Below, piece by piece: positions 13,605 to 23,192 of a stretch of 64,000 nucleotides of DNA. The stretch lies in contig NZ_JAOPFU010000003.1 in NCBI RefSeq assembly GCF_025515275.1, positions 124,001 to 188,000 of the forward strand. The letters are read 5' to 3'. The notes under the pieces were generated by a model. The model saw nothing but the letters and a program-made list of their open reading frames with translations, was not told the origin of the DNA and made no database searches. The DNA comes from Catenovulum sp. 2E275 (lineage in GTDB: Bacteria > Pseudomonadota > Gammaproteobacteria > Enterobacterales > Alteromonadaceae). Position numbers and translations under genes: made by a program. The first letter of the stretch is position 1, and every line of letters starts with the position of its first letter.

Positions 13605-15173
13605 ATGTCTGAACAAAACGAATTAAATCAAAACGAAATCGCCCAGGAACACAATAAATTAATTGCTGAGCGTAAAGCTAAGCTGGCGAATATTCGTGAA
13701 AAATGTCCGGCCAATGCGCACCCGAACGATTTTCAACCAGAGCATTATGCCGCCGATTTACAAGCAGAGTTTGGTGAAAAAGATAAACCAACATTAGAAG
13801 CTGAAGATAATCAGGTTTCTATTGCCGGCCGTATTATGGCAAAACGTGGTCCTTTTATGGTTATTCAGGACATGACAGGCCGTATTCAAGCTTATGCCGA
13901 TAAAAAGACAGTTCAGGAAGATTTAAAAGAACGTTATGGTGTATTAGATATCGGTGACATTATCGGTATTAAAGGGCCGTTACATAAATCAGGCAAAGGT
14001 GATTTATATGTGCACATGGTTGAATATAAATTATTAACTAAATCACTGCGCCCATTACCTGAAAAATATCATGGCCTTGCTGATCAAGAAACCAAATACC
14101 GCCAGCGTTATATTGATTTAATGATCAATCAACAAACCCGTGATGTATTCCAGATCCGCTCTAAAATAGTGAGTGGCATTCGCCAGTATTTATCTGAGCG
14201 TCGCTTTATGGAAGTTGAAACGCCAATGTTACAGGTGATTCCGGGCGGTGCATCGGCAAAACCATTTGTCACTCACCATAATGCATTAAGCATAGATATG
14301 TTTTTACGTATCGCGCCTGAGCTTTATTTAAAGCGTTTAGTGGTTGGTGGATTTGATCGTGTATTTGAAATTAACCGTAACTTCCGTAACGAAGGGTTAA
14401 GTACACGTCATAACCCAGAGTTCACTATGATCGAATTCTATCAGGCATACGCTGATTACAATGATTTAATGAACTTAACTGAAGATATGTTACGTACGCT
14501 TGCGCAAAACGTATTAGGCACAACGATTGTGACCAATACTAAACGTAACGATGAAGGTGAAGTATTAGAAACCATTGAGTACGATTTTGGCCAGCCGTTC
14601 CAACGTTTATCAATGGCGGATGCTGTGATTAAATATGCGCCGGAATTAGATGCCGCCGTGATTAAAGATCCAGAAAATAACTTTGATGCGATCCGTGCTA
14701 TTTCCAAATCTTTACACATTAAAGAGCCTGAGCAAGAAGGGGTTTGGGGCGCTGGCAAATATTTATGCGAAATTTTTGAAGAAGTTGCTGAGCATAAACT
14801 GATCCAACCTACTTTTATCACTGAATACCCGTGGGAAGTTTCACCACTTGCACGCCGTAACGATGATAACCCGTTTGTAACTGACCGCTTTGAGTTTTTT
14901 GTTGGTGGCCGTGAACTAGCAAATGGTTTCTCAGAATTAAATGATGCAGAAGATCAAGCCGCGCGTTTCCGTAAACAGGTTGAAGAAAAAGATGCAGGTG
15001 ATGAAGAAGCAATGCATTACGACGATGATTATATTACCGCACTGGAATACGGCTTACCGCCAACAGCTGGTGAAGGTATTGGTATTGACCGTTTAGTGAT
15101 GCTATTTGCTGATTGTCCAACGATTAAAGACGTTATTTTATTCCCGCACATGCGCCCGTTAAGTGATGCTTAA
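13605..15173 (+). CDS. lysS: Lysyl-tRNA synthetase, class II
   Basis: 522 residues; the E. coli enzyme is about 505. N-terminal OB-fold anticodon-binding domain (about residues 60-150), then the class II catalytic core. Motif 2 is seen as [18 protein letters not shown] and motif 3 as [13 protein letters not shown] near the end. Attaches lysine to tRNA Lys. The gap to prfB is 70 bases and both are followed by a terminator, so they probably form one unit. Confidence 0.98.
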   Translation: MSEQNELNQNEIAQEHNKLIAERKAKLANIREKCPANAHPNDFQPEHYAADLQAEFGEKDKPTLEAEDNQVSIAGRIMAKRGPFMVIQDMTGRIQAYADKKTVQEDLKERYGVLDIGDIIGIKGPLHKSGKGDLYVHMVEYKLLTKSLRPLPEKYHGLADQETKYRQRYIDLMINQQTRDVFQIRSKIVSGIRQYLSERRFMEVETPMLQVIPGGASAKPFVTHHNALSIDMFLRIAPELYLKRLVVGGFDRVFEINRNFRNEGLSTRHNPEFTMIEFYQAYADYNDLMNLTEDMLRTLAQNVLGTTIVTNTKRNDEGEVLETIEYDFGQPFQRLSMADAVIKYAPELDAAVIKDPENNFDAIRAISKSLHIKEPEQEGVWGAGKYLCEIFEEVAEHKLIQPTFITEYPWEVSPLARRNDDNPFVTDRFEFFVGGRELANGFSELNDAEDQAARFRKQVEEKDAGDEEAMHYDDDYITALEYGLPPTAGEGIGIDRLVMLFADCPTIKDVILFPHMRPLSDA

Positions 15174-15215
15174 TTGCGATGATTCGTGATAATCAATAAC
15201 GAATTTTAAAAGTGA

Positions 15216-15252
15216 AAAAGCCGGTTTATCGCAAGATAAACCGGCTTTTATC
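15216..15252. terminator. Terminator after lysS, possibly two-way
   Basis: AAAAGCCGGTTTATC (15216-15230), GCAA loop, GATAAACCGGCTTTT (15235-15249): a perfect 15-bp stem with A on one side and T on the other, so it can serve lysS on the plus strand and the lipoprotein gene ending at 15274 on the minus strand. Confidence 0.88.
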
Positions 15253-15273
15253 GTTTAAAGTAGGGGCTTTTAA

Positions 15274-16725
15274 TTAAAGCGCTTGTTCACTTTCGCTAAA
15301 CTCTAATCCACCTTGATTTATCCATAATCTGGTTTCAGGTATTGCTTCAACATGGCCAGCGCCAACCGCTAAGCTATTATTAAAGAAAATATCAACATAG
15401 CCATCATTATTGATATCACCAACTGCTGCATTATGGGTATAGGTTTTTTTATCGCTCAAAGCATTGTAAGTAATATCTTCCATGCCATTTGCTCTGTTCA
15501 TTAATAATAAATTGGCAAAACCGGGAAAAGGTCGCCAATCATTACCATGATCCGGAATGAGTAAATCTTCAAATCCATCATTGTCAAAATCACTCACAAT
15601 CCAAGCTCTGGCATGTTGAACACCCCGTTGATTAGGGCTTAAATAACTATCATCTAACGTGAAAATACCTTGTCCATTATTAATAAGAACATGAAGCGGT
15701 ACAGTTTCTGTGCTACTAGCGATATCAGGGTTATTTGCTGAAATTGAAGCACTGGTTACCCAGTCTTTAAAACCATCTCTATTAACATCCAGTAAAGCAC
15801 CACCTTGAGTTCTAAAATGAGCAGAATAATGTACTTCAAACTTTAAATTACCAGGCGTACTTTGGTTAATAAATGATGGTACCTGCGAATTAGTTGAATA
15901 AATATGGCTTATAAGATCTACTTTCCCGTTATTGTTAAGATCCCCTGCGAGTAGATCATAAATTTGATAAACATAGCCATCTTCGGCTGATAAAGCGCCG
16001 TAGCGTAAAGAGCTAAATTGATGAGTATAACCGTTACTACTTTCAACTATGGTGATATTAGCTGGAGTAAAATGCCCCTGACCATTATTTAAATAAATGG
16101 TACCAGCAGCGCAAGGCGTTTCAGCATTTTCAAAAGTGCAGGTAATAGATCCACCGCCCATTATAAAATCATCAAATCCATCATTATCAAAATCAGCAAT
16201 GCTTAAATTAGCCCAACCATTCTGATACATTTCATTCGAAATATTGGCGGTTGCATCCCTAAAACTGCCATCGCCATTTGCCAAGTACAAATGAATCCGC
16301 ATTGAAAAGTCAATTTCTTCTGGATCAGTTTCAACTGTAATTATGTCAATAAAATCATCCTGATTCGCGTTAATTGTAGCCATAAACACTTGATAGTTTT
16401 GCCCTTTAAGTTGAGTCATTTCAAATGTATTTTGCTTGAGTTCAAATTGGCCTGTTCCATCATTTAAATAAATTTCCATAGAGTTAAATGATTCATTTGA
16501 ATTGGACATTGGGTTGAATACAATATCTTTGAAGCCATCAGCATTCGTATCAAAAATCAGTGAAGATGCGATCCCGCCCGGTGGTGAGGTTTCTGGTGTT
16601 GGTTGTTCAGGCTGATTTATGTTGGGTTGGTTATCATTATGGCTATTATTGTCACTATTGCCACCACCGCCACAAGCAGTTAATAACAAACCAAATATAA
16701 TGCCACTGTATTTAATGTTTTTCAT
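15274..16725 (-). CDS. Secreted lipoprotein with FG-GAP/VCBS-type repeats
   Basis: 483 residues. The N-terminus has a lipoprotein signal with lipobox LLTAC (Cys18), then a Gly/Asn/Ser/Pro linker to about residue 50. The rest carries at least six Ca-binding-like repeats: DTNADGFKD, DFDNDGFDD, GDLNNNGKVD, DVNRDGFKD, DFDNDGFED and GDINNDGYVD. This is a seven-bladed integrin-alpha-like propeller pattern. Such proteins are surface or periplasmic; the ligand is unknown. It lies downstream of a LuxR-type gene and a TonB receptor on the same strand, but gaps of 117 and 330 bases argue for separate promoters. No enzyme motif is visible. Confidence 0.85.
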   Translation of the reverse strand: MKNIKYSGIIFGLLLTACGGGGNSDNNSHNDNQPNINQPEQPTPETSPPGGIASSLIFDTNADGFKDIVFNPMSNSNESFNSMEIYLNDGTGQFELKQNTFEMTQLKGQNYQVFMATINANQDDFIDIITVETDPEEIDFSMRIHLYLANGDGSFRDATANISNEMYQNGWANLSIADFDNDGFDDFIMGGGSITCTFENAETPCAAGTIYLNNGQGHFTPANITIVESSNGYTHQFSSLRYGALSAEDGYVYQIYDLLAGDLNNNGKVDLISHIYSTNSQVPSFINQSTPGNLKFEVHYSAHFRTQGGALLDVNRDGFKDWVTSASISANNPDIASSTETVPLHVLINNGQGIFTLDDSYLSPNQRGVQHARAWIVSDFDNDGFEDLLIPDHGNDWRPFPGFANLLLMNRANGMEDITYNALSDKKTYTHNAAVGDINNDGYVDIFFNNSLAVGAGHVEAIPETRLWINQGGLEFSESEQAL

Positions 16726-16833
16726 TTTTTACCCTTACTGCACTTATATCAGAAAATGACGAGCTCATTTTCACAGGTAAATAAAATGTAACTGAACCTA
16801 GCCCATTAATCTTCCCCCCGTTGAGGGGTTGGT

Positions 16834-16861
16834 AAGGAAAGCTTAATAAGGAAAGCTTAAT
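16834..16861. repeat. Perfect 14-bp tandem duplication at the end of the LuxR-type gene
   Basis: AAGGAAAGCTTAAT occurs twice back to back (16834-16847 and 16848-16861). The stop codon of the minus-strand gene (16843-16845) lies in the leftmost copy. Confidence 0.9.
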
Positions 16862-17961
16862 AAAAGGCTTACTAACTCTGATTGGCTATTAACGCCAGTT
16901 TTTAAATAAATGGATTTGATGTAATCTTTGATTGTATGAGGAGAGCGCTCTAACTCTAGCGCTATTTGATTACGATGAATACCAAGCAACAATAATTCAC
17001 ATATATTGACTTCTACTGATGTTAAACCAAATATAAGCGCAATGCTTTCGCAGTTCGCGGCAGGTGAACTTTCTTTATCATAAAAATAGACAATCGCACC
17101 AGATAATCTGGCTCCGCGATGATGTTGTACCGGCATAACCAAAAGGGTAAGCGGGTATTGCTCCGAATCTAAATGAATTATGCTTCGTTCACTTGTACCG
17201 GGTTGGGCCAAACTCGCCTTCATAATTGCCGTTTTTAGCTGGTTTGTTGCTTCAGTTGAGGAAAGCTGTAACCTAGATGACGATAGCGTGATATTTTGGT
17301 AAATACTTAAAAGCTGCTTAGCCGACTCGTTGGCATATAATACTTCGCCATGTTGGTGGAACAAGATTGAAGGATGGTGAATTAAATCGAGAATACTGTA
17401 ATCATATTCAGAATATACCGCCGATTTTAATTGAAAGTATAATTTAAATGCTTGTTTTAAATGAGGAACTAACTGGTTTAACGCAGCAATGTCGGCACGC
17501 GAGAATACCCCGTTTTTTGTTTGGCGATGAGCATGAAAGTAGACTGTGCACTGTTCTAATTGGATAATACAGCCAGCAATATCAATAAACTCATGTTGGT
17601 CAAACCATTTATGTATCGGGGCAAAACGATAGTTTTGATAATCATCCGGTAGCCTTCCGTGATCTAACATAAAGCCGTACACTTTTTCGGTTGGCTGTTG
17701 GGCCATAAATTGACCAAAATAATTAAAGTCTAAGAGATTTTGCTCAATACCTTCAATTATTGCAGCGGTTGTCGGTCCTGCAATCCATACAGTTTCTAAT
17801 TCAACAAAATCTACTTGATGACTTTGAATATGCAAAATGGCATCAGATAATGAAAAGTCATCAATTAAACGTTCTAAAAACGGTTGAAAGTGTTCATGAT
17901 GACTTGGCGCAGAATAAAGCAGTTGTAATTGCTGACTAAAAAATACCATTTTATTAAACAT
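16843..17961 (-). CDS. LuxR-type helix-turn-helix transcriptional regulator
   Basis: 372 residues. The C-terminal ~60 residues are a GerE/LuxR-type DNA-binding domain: LTSVEVNICELLLLG, HRNQIALELERSPHTIKDYI and YLKTGVNSQSELVSLL. The middle (residues ~190-290) looks like a PAS-like fold (HPSILFHQHGEVLYANESAK). No response-regulator receiver or autoinducer domain is recognisable, so the signal is unknown. The ATG at 17961 gives MFNKMVFF. A 14-bp tandem duplication makes the stop codon. Its neighbours, an FG-GAP lipoprotein and a TonB receptor, are plausible targets, but this is a guess from proximity. Confidence 0.85.
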   Translation of the reverse strand: MFNKMVFFSQQLQLLYSAPSHHEHFQPFLERLIDDFSLSDAILHIQSHQVDFVELETVWIAGPTTAAIIEGIEQNLLDFNYFGQFMAQQPTEKVYGFMLDHGRLPDDYQNYRFAPIHKWFDQHEFIDIAGCIIQLEQCTVYFHAHRQTKNGVFSRADIAALNQLVPHLKQAFKLYFQLKSAVYSEYDYSILDLIHHPSILFHQHGEVLYANESAKQLLSIYQNITLSSSRLQLSSTEATNQLKTAIMKASLAQPGTSERSIIHLDSEQYPLTLLVMPVQHHRGARLSGAIVYFYDKESSPAANCESIALIFGLTSVEVNICELLLLGIHRNQIALELERSPHTIKDYIKSIYLKTGVNSQSELVSLLLSFPY

Positions 17962-18291
17962 CTTTTTGTAATTTTATACTTGATTAAATAACATTGTATA
18001 CTCAAGTGATTGAAGGTACGACATTTTACCTTGGTAATAAGAATATTCGAATAATAGAGAGTTACCGTAAAAACAATTATTCAGAATTATGAAAGGGTCA
18101 GTTGGTCTACTTAGCTTATGCTTGGTTTATAAATAATGTATTTTATCGACGGATAGTTTCGGGGAGGCAAATGTTTTATAGAGGAGGCTTTTAAGATCCG
18201 GCTGTATTATAAAATATACTTATATTCATTCTAAGTGTTATTCTGTTCGGTTAAAACAAAATAACACTTATCAATTGATTATAATAAAGAA
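17962..18291. other. Gap between TonB receptor and LuxR-type gene
   Basis: 330 bases with no ORF I can support. It should hold the promoter of the LuxR-type gene. The only clear structure is the 11-bp inverted repeat at 18232-18270, listed separately. Confidence 0.4.
18232..18270 (-). terminator. Hairpin downstream of the TonB receptor gene
   Basis: TAAGTGTTATT (18232-18242) is the exact inverse of AATAACACTTA (18260-18270), spacer 17 bases, 22 bases past the stop of the receptor. No clean T run follows, so this may be a weak terminator, an mRNA 3' hairpin or an operator. Confidence 0.45.
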
Positions 18292-20145
18292 TTACCAGCG
18301 ATAGGTTGCACCAAGCGTATATTGCTGACCTCGTCCAGGCGTGCCGGGCACTTCTTCAAACTCTTCATCCCATAAATTATCCGCCGCGAGCGTAACTGTT
18401 AATCCATTGATTTGTTTCGGGGTAACCGTTAGCGCTAAATGGGTAAATAAAGCTTGATCACTGCCGCTGCGTAGCGCGTTTTCCTGCTGTTGTCGCCACT
18501 CGTTATCAATCCGAATCTCAATGGTTTCTGCCGGTCGCCAGATTGCGCCAAGTGTTACTCGGTGATCCGGATAATTTAACGCATAAAAGCTGGCATCTAT
18601 ATCGGCTGTACCATAATCTTCATCTTTTTTAAGATAGGTATAACTTGCAATGATTTCAGCATGCTCAAAATAGTGAGTGGCCAGTAGCTCAACCCCAGTT
18701 GTATTGATATCAACCGGATTGGCAAAACGAGCTGAGGTAGATTCAAAACGATAAGTCCAGTCGGTTAAGTTATTATCCTGACGGTAAAAAATGGCTGAAT
18801 TTAAGCGCCAGTTATGTTGATCTAAACCTAAACCTAACTCAATATTTTGAGTCGTTTCGCGCTCAAGCTGATAATTACTGCGAAATAATCCGCCCGATTC
18901 GCTGCCGCCAATAGCGGTATAACCAGCGACCTGACTAGCCTCTGCATAAGAAAAATAAACGGTTTTGGCACTGCCATCGGCATTGGTTGTGGTTAAGGTA
19001 ATATCCCCTAATAAAGAAATCTCAGAATCGTCTCGGTTAGTATCATCAAACGCGGCCCCTAAGCGTACCGTAAGCTGCTGATTATTATCAATTGTGGTTT
19101 GATATTCCGGTAATATACTGGCTTTAAAATAATTTCGAGAGGTGAAGTTATTTTCTAAAGACGTTGATTTAATTGAGTCTGCAATAAATTGGGTAGCATA
19201 ATTTAAAGCAAAAGATTCAGACTGTGCATGTCGCCCTGAAAACGCGACCGATTTAACTTCTGTTTCGTGAAACGACTCAAATGCAGACGGGTTTTCGCGT
19301 GAATAAACATAATGATCATTATGTTTACGATAATAAGCAGATACTTCAAATGAGCTGTCAGTTGCATAATTTTGCTGATGGTTGAGTAAAAATAGCTGAG
19401 TTTCTAAATCTTCAGTTTCATTTACGCCAAACGGGGTATACATATTTGGCCAGCCAAAAAATTTATTCTGCGAGCCAAAAAATAAATCTGTTTGCGAATT
19501 TGAACTCGTTAGCTGAATCCGCCCTGATGCGCGATTAAAATCATGATCGCCATTTTCAATTGAACCGTCGCTGGCTGAGCGTGAATATTCACCCTCAAAA
19601 CCTAATTGCCAGTCTTTATGCTCTAACTCGTTTAACCAGCCAGCGTGAATACTTTGTAGGTTAAAATTATTATTGCCGATACCCAGTGATACGCTGCCTG
19701 CTGTTTTGACCGGTTTCCAGCCAAAAGCAACTGTACCGACAGAGCTATTCATTCCATAAAGGGCGTTATCTGCACCGGTTAAAATATAAGGGCCTCGTAA
19801 CATTTGTGGTGCAATTGGAATTTCAGCTACATAATGGCCAGTTTGTGGATCAAGCAAGGTTGCGCTGCCGATACGAAAACCAGTATTTTCAAAAATACCC
19901 CCACGAATAGTTACATCGGCCTGAGCCTCAGCCATATTACGCGACTGTAAATCAACGCGTGGATCGTATTCCAAATTAGATACTGCTGAATCAAAAGTGC
20001 CAACAGGCTCTTGATTGGCAGTGACCGATGCTTCAACTTTGATAAGTTCAACGTCTTCTGTGGAAGCTGTCTGACTGGCTGCAAATGAAAGTGGGGAGGT
20101 ACTGCATAATAAAACAGGCAAAATACTGTGTGCCGCTCGGTTCAT
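18292..20145 (-). CDS. TonB-dependent outer-membrane receptor
   Basis: 617 residues with a signal peptide (cleavage probably after SFA in LSPLSFAAS-like context, residues ~23), a TonB-box-like ELIKVEA, a plug domain with DVTIRGGIFENTGFRIG and GADNALYGMNSSVG, and a 22-strand-type barrel ending in aromatic YTLGATYRW. Imports a siderophore, vitamin or other large ligand using TonB energy. The size is close to BtuB (about 614), but I see no cobalamin riboswitch upstream and cannot name the ligand. The last residue is Trp rather than the commoner Phe; this is tolerated in outer-membrane proteins. It is monocistronic as far as seen. Confidence 0.9.
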   Translation of the reverse strand: MNRAAHSILPVLLCSTSPLSFAASQTASTEDVELIKVEASVTANQEPVGTFDSAVSNLEYDPRVDLQSRNMAEAQADVTIRGGIFENTGFRIGSATLLDPQTGHYVAEIPIAPQMLRGPYILTGADNALYGMNSSVGTVAFGWKPVKTAGSVSLGIGNNNFNLQSIHAGWLNELEHKDWQLGFEGEYSRSASDGSIENGDHDFNRASGRIQLTSSNSQTDLFFGSQNKFFGWPNMYTPFGVNETEDLETQLFLLNHQQNYATDSSFEVSAYYRKHNDHYVYSRENPSAFESFHETEVKSVAFSGRHAQSESFALNYATQFIADSIKSTSLENNFTSRNYFKASILPEYQTTIDNNQQLTVRLGAAFDDTNRDDSEISLLGDITLTTTNADGSAKTVYFSYAEASQVAGYTAIGGSESGGLFRSNYQLERETTQNIELGLGLDQHNWRLNSAIFYRQDNNLTDWTYRFESTSARFANPVDINTTGVELLATHYFEHAEIIASYTYLKKDEDYGTADIDASFYALNYPDHRVTLGAIWRPAETIEIRIDNEWRQQQENALRSGSDQALFTHLALTVTPKQINGLTVTLAADNLWDEEFEEVPGTPGRGQQYTLGATYRW

Positions 20146-20344
20146 TTTAAAATGTCTCTTTATTGCTAATGTAAAAGTGATGGGTGCTTAATCCTGCGAT
20201 TATTGATTTTATTCCGTTTAACCTAACTGGTTTTGATAAAACTGATTGGGTTACTCATGCTAATTAATACGATAAACTAGATAGCTCTAAATATTTTAAA
20301 AAATCGTAACATGGGGCGTTATTGTATATGAATTCAGAAAAATT

Positions 20345-20363
20345 GCATTTGATAATCATTCGT
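20345..20363. promoter_or_regulatory. Possible Fur box upstream of msrA-like gene
   Basis: The 19 bases GCATTTGATAATCATTCGT match the classic Fur consensus at 12 positions, with an intact core TGATAATCATT. It lies 18 bases before the msrA-like ATG and about 200 bases from the divergent TonB receptor start, so it could serve either. Not verified with a matrix. Confidence 0.35.
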
Positions 20364-20380
20364 AAACTGGAACAGGCAAT

Positions 20381-20893
20381 ATGAATTTAGCTAATACTGC
20401 TAATGATAAACCCGCTGTGGAAACCATTTATTTTGCAGGTGGCTGCCTTTGGGGAGTCGAAGAATTTGTAAAATATTTGCCCGGTGTTGAAAGTACCGAA
20501 GCAGGGCGGGCAAATGGCGCTAGCCAGACAACCAATAGTGAATATGACGGTTATGCTGAATGTGTCAAAATCAACTTTAATCCAAACTCAGTCGATTTAA
20601 CCCAATTAATTGAATATTGTTTTGAAATTATCGACCCCTATAGTTTAAATAAACAAGGTGCAGATACAGGCTTAAAGTACCGCACCGGTATTTATAGTGA
20701 ATTGAATCAGCATTTAACCATCGCCAAAACTTATATCGCTGGCAGAGCCGATGCCGATAAAATCGTGGTTGAAGTATTACCGCTAACAAATTATGTAAAA
20801 AGTGATGCTGAACACCAGCAAAGATTAAGTCGTTTTCCCAATGACTATTGCCATATTCCAAAAGCACTTTTGCATAAATACAAAAAAGGTTAA
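20381..20893 (+). CDS. msrA: Peptide methionine-S-sulfoxide reductase, MsrA family
   Basis: 170 residues, short form. Reduces the S-epimer of methionine sulfoxide in proteins. The active-site Cys is in FAGGCLWGVEEF; most MsrA have GCFWG, so the Phe is Leu here. Other MsrA features are present: GVESTEAGRANG, FEIIDPYSLNKQGADTG, YRTGIYSE and the Glu/His of AEHQQRL. C-terminal resolving cysteines typical of longer MsrA are not obvious, apart from one in NDYCHIP. It stands alone between a divergent TonB receptor and an EAL gene, with a possible Fur site in front. Confidence 0.88.
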   Translation: MNLANTANDKPAVETIYFAGGCLWGVEEFVKYLPGVESTEAGRANGASQTTNSEYDGYAECVKINFNPNSVDLTQLIEYCFEIIDPYSLNKQGADTGLKYRTGIYSELNQHLTIAKTYIAGRADADKIVVEVLPLTNYVKSDAEHQQRLSRFPNDYCHIPKALLHKYKKG

Positions 20894-21035
20894 CTTTATT
20901 AAGGCGTTATTAAGTAAAGTAGGTGAGGTGGAGACTATATACTTTTATACTAGAATTATAGCGTGTATCTGTTAGTGGCTATGACTTTATTTAAGTAAAG
21001 TTTATTTTTATGTTTAAGTTGTAATAAGAGGTTAC

Positions 21036-21794
21036 ATGCAAAAACCAGCAAATTTTAAAGAGTCGGCTTGTCAAGAGTGCCGAAAAGAAATTGACTTGGG
21101 GTTTGAGATTGATATGGCTTTTCAGCCGATTGTTGATACTGATTCAAAATCGGTTTTTGCCTACGAAGCTCTGGTTCGGGGAGCAAATAATGAAAGTGCA
21201 GGGTGGGTTTTTCAACATGTTAATGATAAAAACCGCTACCGATTTGATCAAGCTTGTAGAATTAAAGCGATCCAACAAGCTGCAAAACTTGGGACAGAAC
21301 AATATTTAAGCATTAACTTTTTACCTAATGCTGTCTACCAACCTGAACTATGTATCAAAGCAACTTTAGCTGCGGCAAAAGATTATAACTTCCCCTTAAA
21401 TAAACTGATTTTTGAATTTACTGAAAGTGAACAACTAATAGATCATAAACATATTTTAAAAATAGTTCAGTATTATAAAAAATTAGGTTTTACAGTTGCA
21501 ATTGATGATTTTGGTGCTGGATATTCAGGGCTAAATTTATTAGCTGATGTTGAAGCTGATATTGTTAAATTAGATATGGCTCTAATACGTGATATTGATA
21601 AAGATAAAAAGCGCCAGGTGATTGTTAAATCTGCTTTAAGGTTATGCAATCAACTGAATATACGAGTCATTGTTGAAGGGGTTGAAACACAGGCTGAATA
21701 TTTAACACTAAAAGAAATGGGGATTAATCTATTTCAAGGTTATTACTTTGCTAAACCTGCTTTTAGAGCTTTTCCCGAGCTTAATTCTTATTAA
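21036..21794 (+). CDS. Stand-alone EAL domain c-di-GMP phosphodiesterase
   Basis: 252 residues, nearly all one EAL domain. The catalytic set looks complete: YEALVRG, SINFLPN, FEFTESE, DDFGAGYSGLNLL, KLDMALIRDID, and EGVET followed by QGYYFAKP. It should therefore hydrolyse c-di-GMP to pGpG. A short N-terminal lead contains SACQECRKE, a CxxC pair that could be a metal or redox site, and no membrane segment or sensor domain is seen. The ribosome site AAGAGG precedes the ATG. Its stop codon overlaps by four bases the stop of the converging helicase gene. Confidence 0.92.
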   Translation: MQKPANFKESACQECRKEIDLGFEIDMAFQPIVDTDSKSVFAYEALVRGANNESAGWVFQHVNDKNRYRFDQACRIKAIQQAAKLGTEQYLSINFLPNAVYQPELCIKATLAAAKDYNFPLNKLIFEFTESEQLIDHKHILKIVQYYKKLGFTVAIDDFGAGYSGLNLLADVEADIVKLDMALIRDIDKDKKRQVIVKSALRLCNQLNIRVIVEGVETQAEYLTLKEMGINLFQGYYFAKPAFRAFPELNSY

Positions 21795-23023
21795 GCTTTT
21801 GCTTTTTTAGTTAACCCTAAAGCGGCAGCTCTGGCTGCTTTTTTGGTTAATTTTTTAGGTTTTTTTGGTGATTCATCAAATTTATCTAAATTGGGTTCAA
21901 AGCCCGGATACCACTGTGCGGTTAAACGGCTGCCAATTAAATCCTCAATTGGTTTGAGTAAAGCTTGTTCATTTTCTGATACTAAGCTAATGGCTTTACC
22001 GGTTAAGCCTGCACGCCCAGTTCTGCCAATTCGGTGAATATAATCTTCGCTGTCATGTGGCAATTCAAAATTAATAACCAACTCTAGTGATTTTACATCC
22101 AACCCTCTAGCGGCGACATCAGTGGCGACTAAAACTCTGAGTTGGCTATTTTTAAAATCGCTAAAGGCTTTTTCCCGCATCGCCTGTGATTTATCACCGT
22201 GAATAGCAACCGCCTGTAAACCACTTAAAATTAGCTCTTTAACTAAATTATCAGCACTTTGCTTGGTACGAGTAAATACCAAAACTTGTTGCCAGTTATT
22301 TGAACCGATTAAATAAGACAATAAGCTGGCTTTTTGTTTGTTATCTACCGCATAGACAATTTGCTCAACAGTTTGAGCTGCACTATTTCGTTGATCTACT
22401 TCAATATATTCAGGATCTGTTAATTGTTTTTTTGCTAATTTATAAACATGGTCGTTAAAAGTTGCACTAAAAAACAAAGTTTGAGGTTTACTGCTAATAT
22501 GTTTACGAATAAACTGAATTTCGTCTTTAAACCCCATATCTAATAAACGATCAGCTTCATCAAATATTAAAAACTTAACTTCATCTAACATCAGCGCTTT
22601 GTGTTTTAACAAATCGATTAGCCGCCCTGGGGTGGCAACTAATATATCAACAACTTGTTTTAATTGTTTTATTTGCGGATTAATACTCACGCCACCATAA
22701 GCATACATACAGTTAAGTTGTGTATGGGCTGCATATTTTTGAAAGCTTTTACAAACTTGTTGAGCTAACTCTCTAGTTGGTACCAAAATTAAAGCCGATG
22801 GTTTTTGAGAATTAACCTGAGTTGAATTTAATAACTGGGTTAATACTGGCAGCGCAAATGCGGCTGTTTTTCCTGTCCCGGTTTGAGCACCTGCTAAAAC
22901 GTCTTTCCCATTTAATATAACGGGAATACAACTAGCCTGAATTTGGGTTGGGGTTGTGTAATTATGATCTGCTAAAGCCTGTAACAATAATGGTGATAAG
23001 TTAAGTTGATTAAATGAGTTCAT
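21791..23023 (-). CDS. rhlE: DEAD-box RNA helicase, RhlE-like
   Basis: 410 residues. All helicase motifs are present in order: Q motif (TPTQIQASCIP), motif I AGAQTGTGKTAAF, Ia PTRELAQQV, GG, II DEADRLLDMGF, III SAT, and VI HRIGRTGRAG. The short basic tail (SPKKPKKLTKKAARAAALGL) fits RhlE-type ATP-dependent RNA helicases, which act in ribosome assembly and RNA decay. The subfamily name is less sure than the family. It converges on the EAL gene with a 4-base overlap of the stops and no visible terminator. Confidence 0.9.
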   Translation of the reverse strand: MNSFNQLNLSPLLLQALADHNYTTPTQIQASCIPVILNGKDVLAGAQTGTGKTAAFALPVLTQLLNSTQVNSQKPSALILVPTRELAQQVCKSFQKYAAHTQLNCMYAYGGVSINPQIKQLKQVVDILVATPGRLIDLLKHKALMLDEVKFLIFDEADRLLDMGFKDEIQFIRKHISSKPQTLFFSATFNDHVYKLAKKQLTDPEYIEVDQRNSAAQTVEQIVYAVDNKQKASLLSYLIGSNNWQQVLVFTRTKQSADNLVKELILSGLQAVAIHGDKSQAMREKAFSDFKNSQLRVLVATDVAARGLDVKSLELVINFELPHDSEDYIHRIGRTGRAGLTGKAISLVSENEQALLKPIEDLIGSRLTAQWYPGFEPNLDKFDESPKKPKKLTKKAARAAALGLTKKAKA

Positions 23024-23192
23024 GAAATAAGTGGATTAGCAGAAAGATTGCCTACATTTTATCATAAGCTGGTAAGTGATTATATTAAAAAGGGATTTGA
23101 TTTCTTTTTAATTTTGAAAGGTTAATTATTTCTTTCTTGTTGTTATTTTATTGTATACTTTTAAAAAATATAACTTTAACAGGGAAGGTTAA

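Noticed and set aside
20146-20380. Cobalamin riboswitch for the BtuB-sized TonB receptor
   Set aside because: No B12-box-like sequence or matching stem was seen in the leader.
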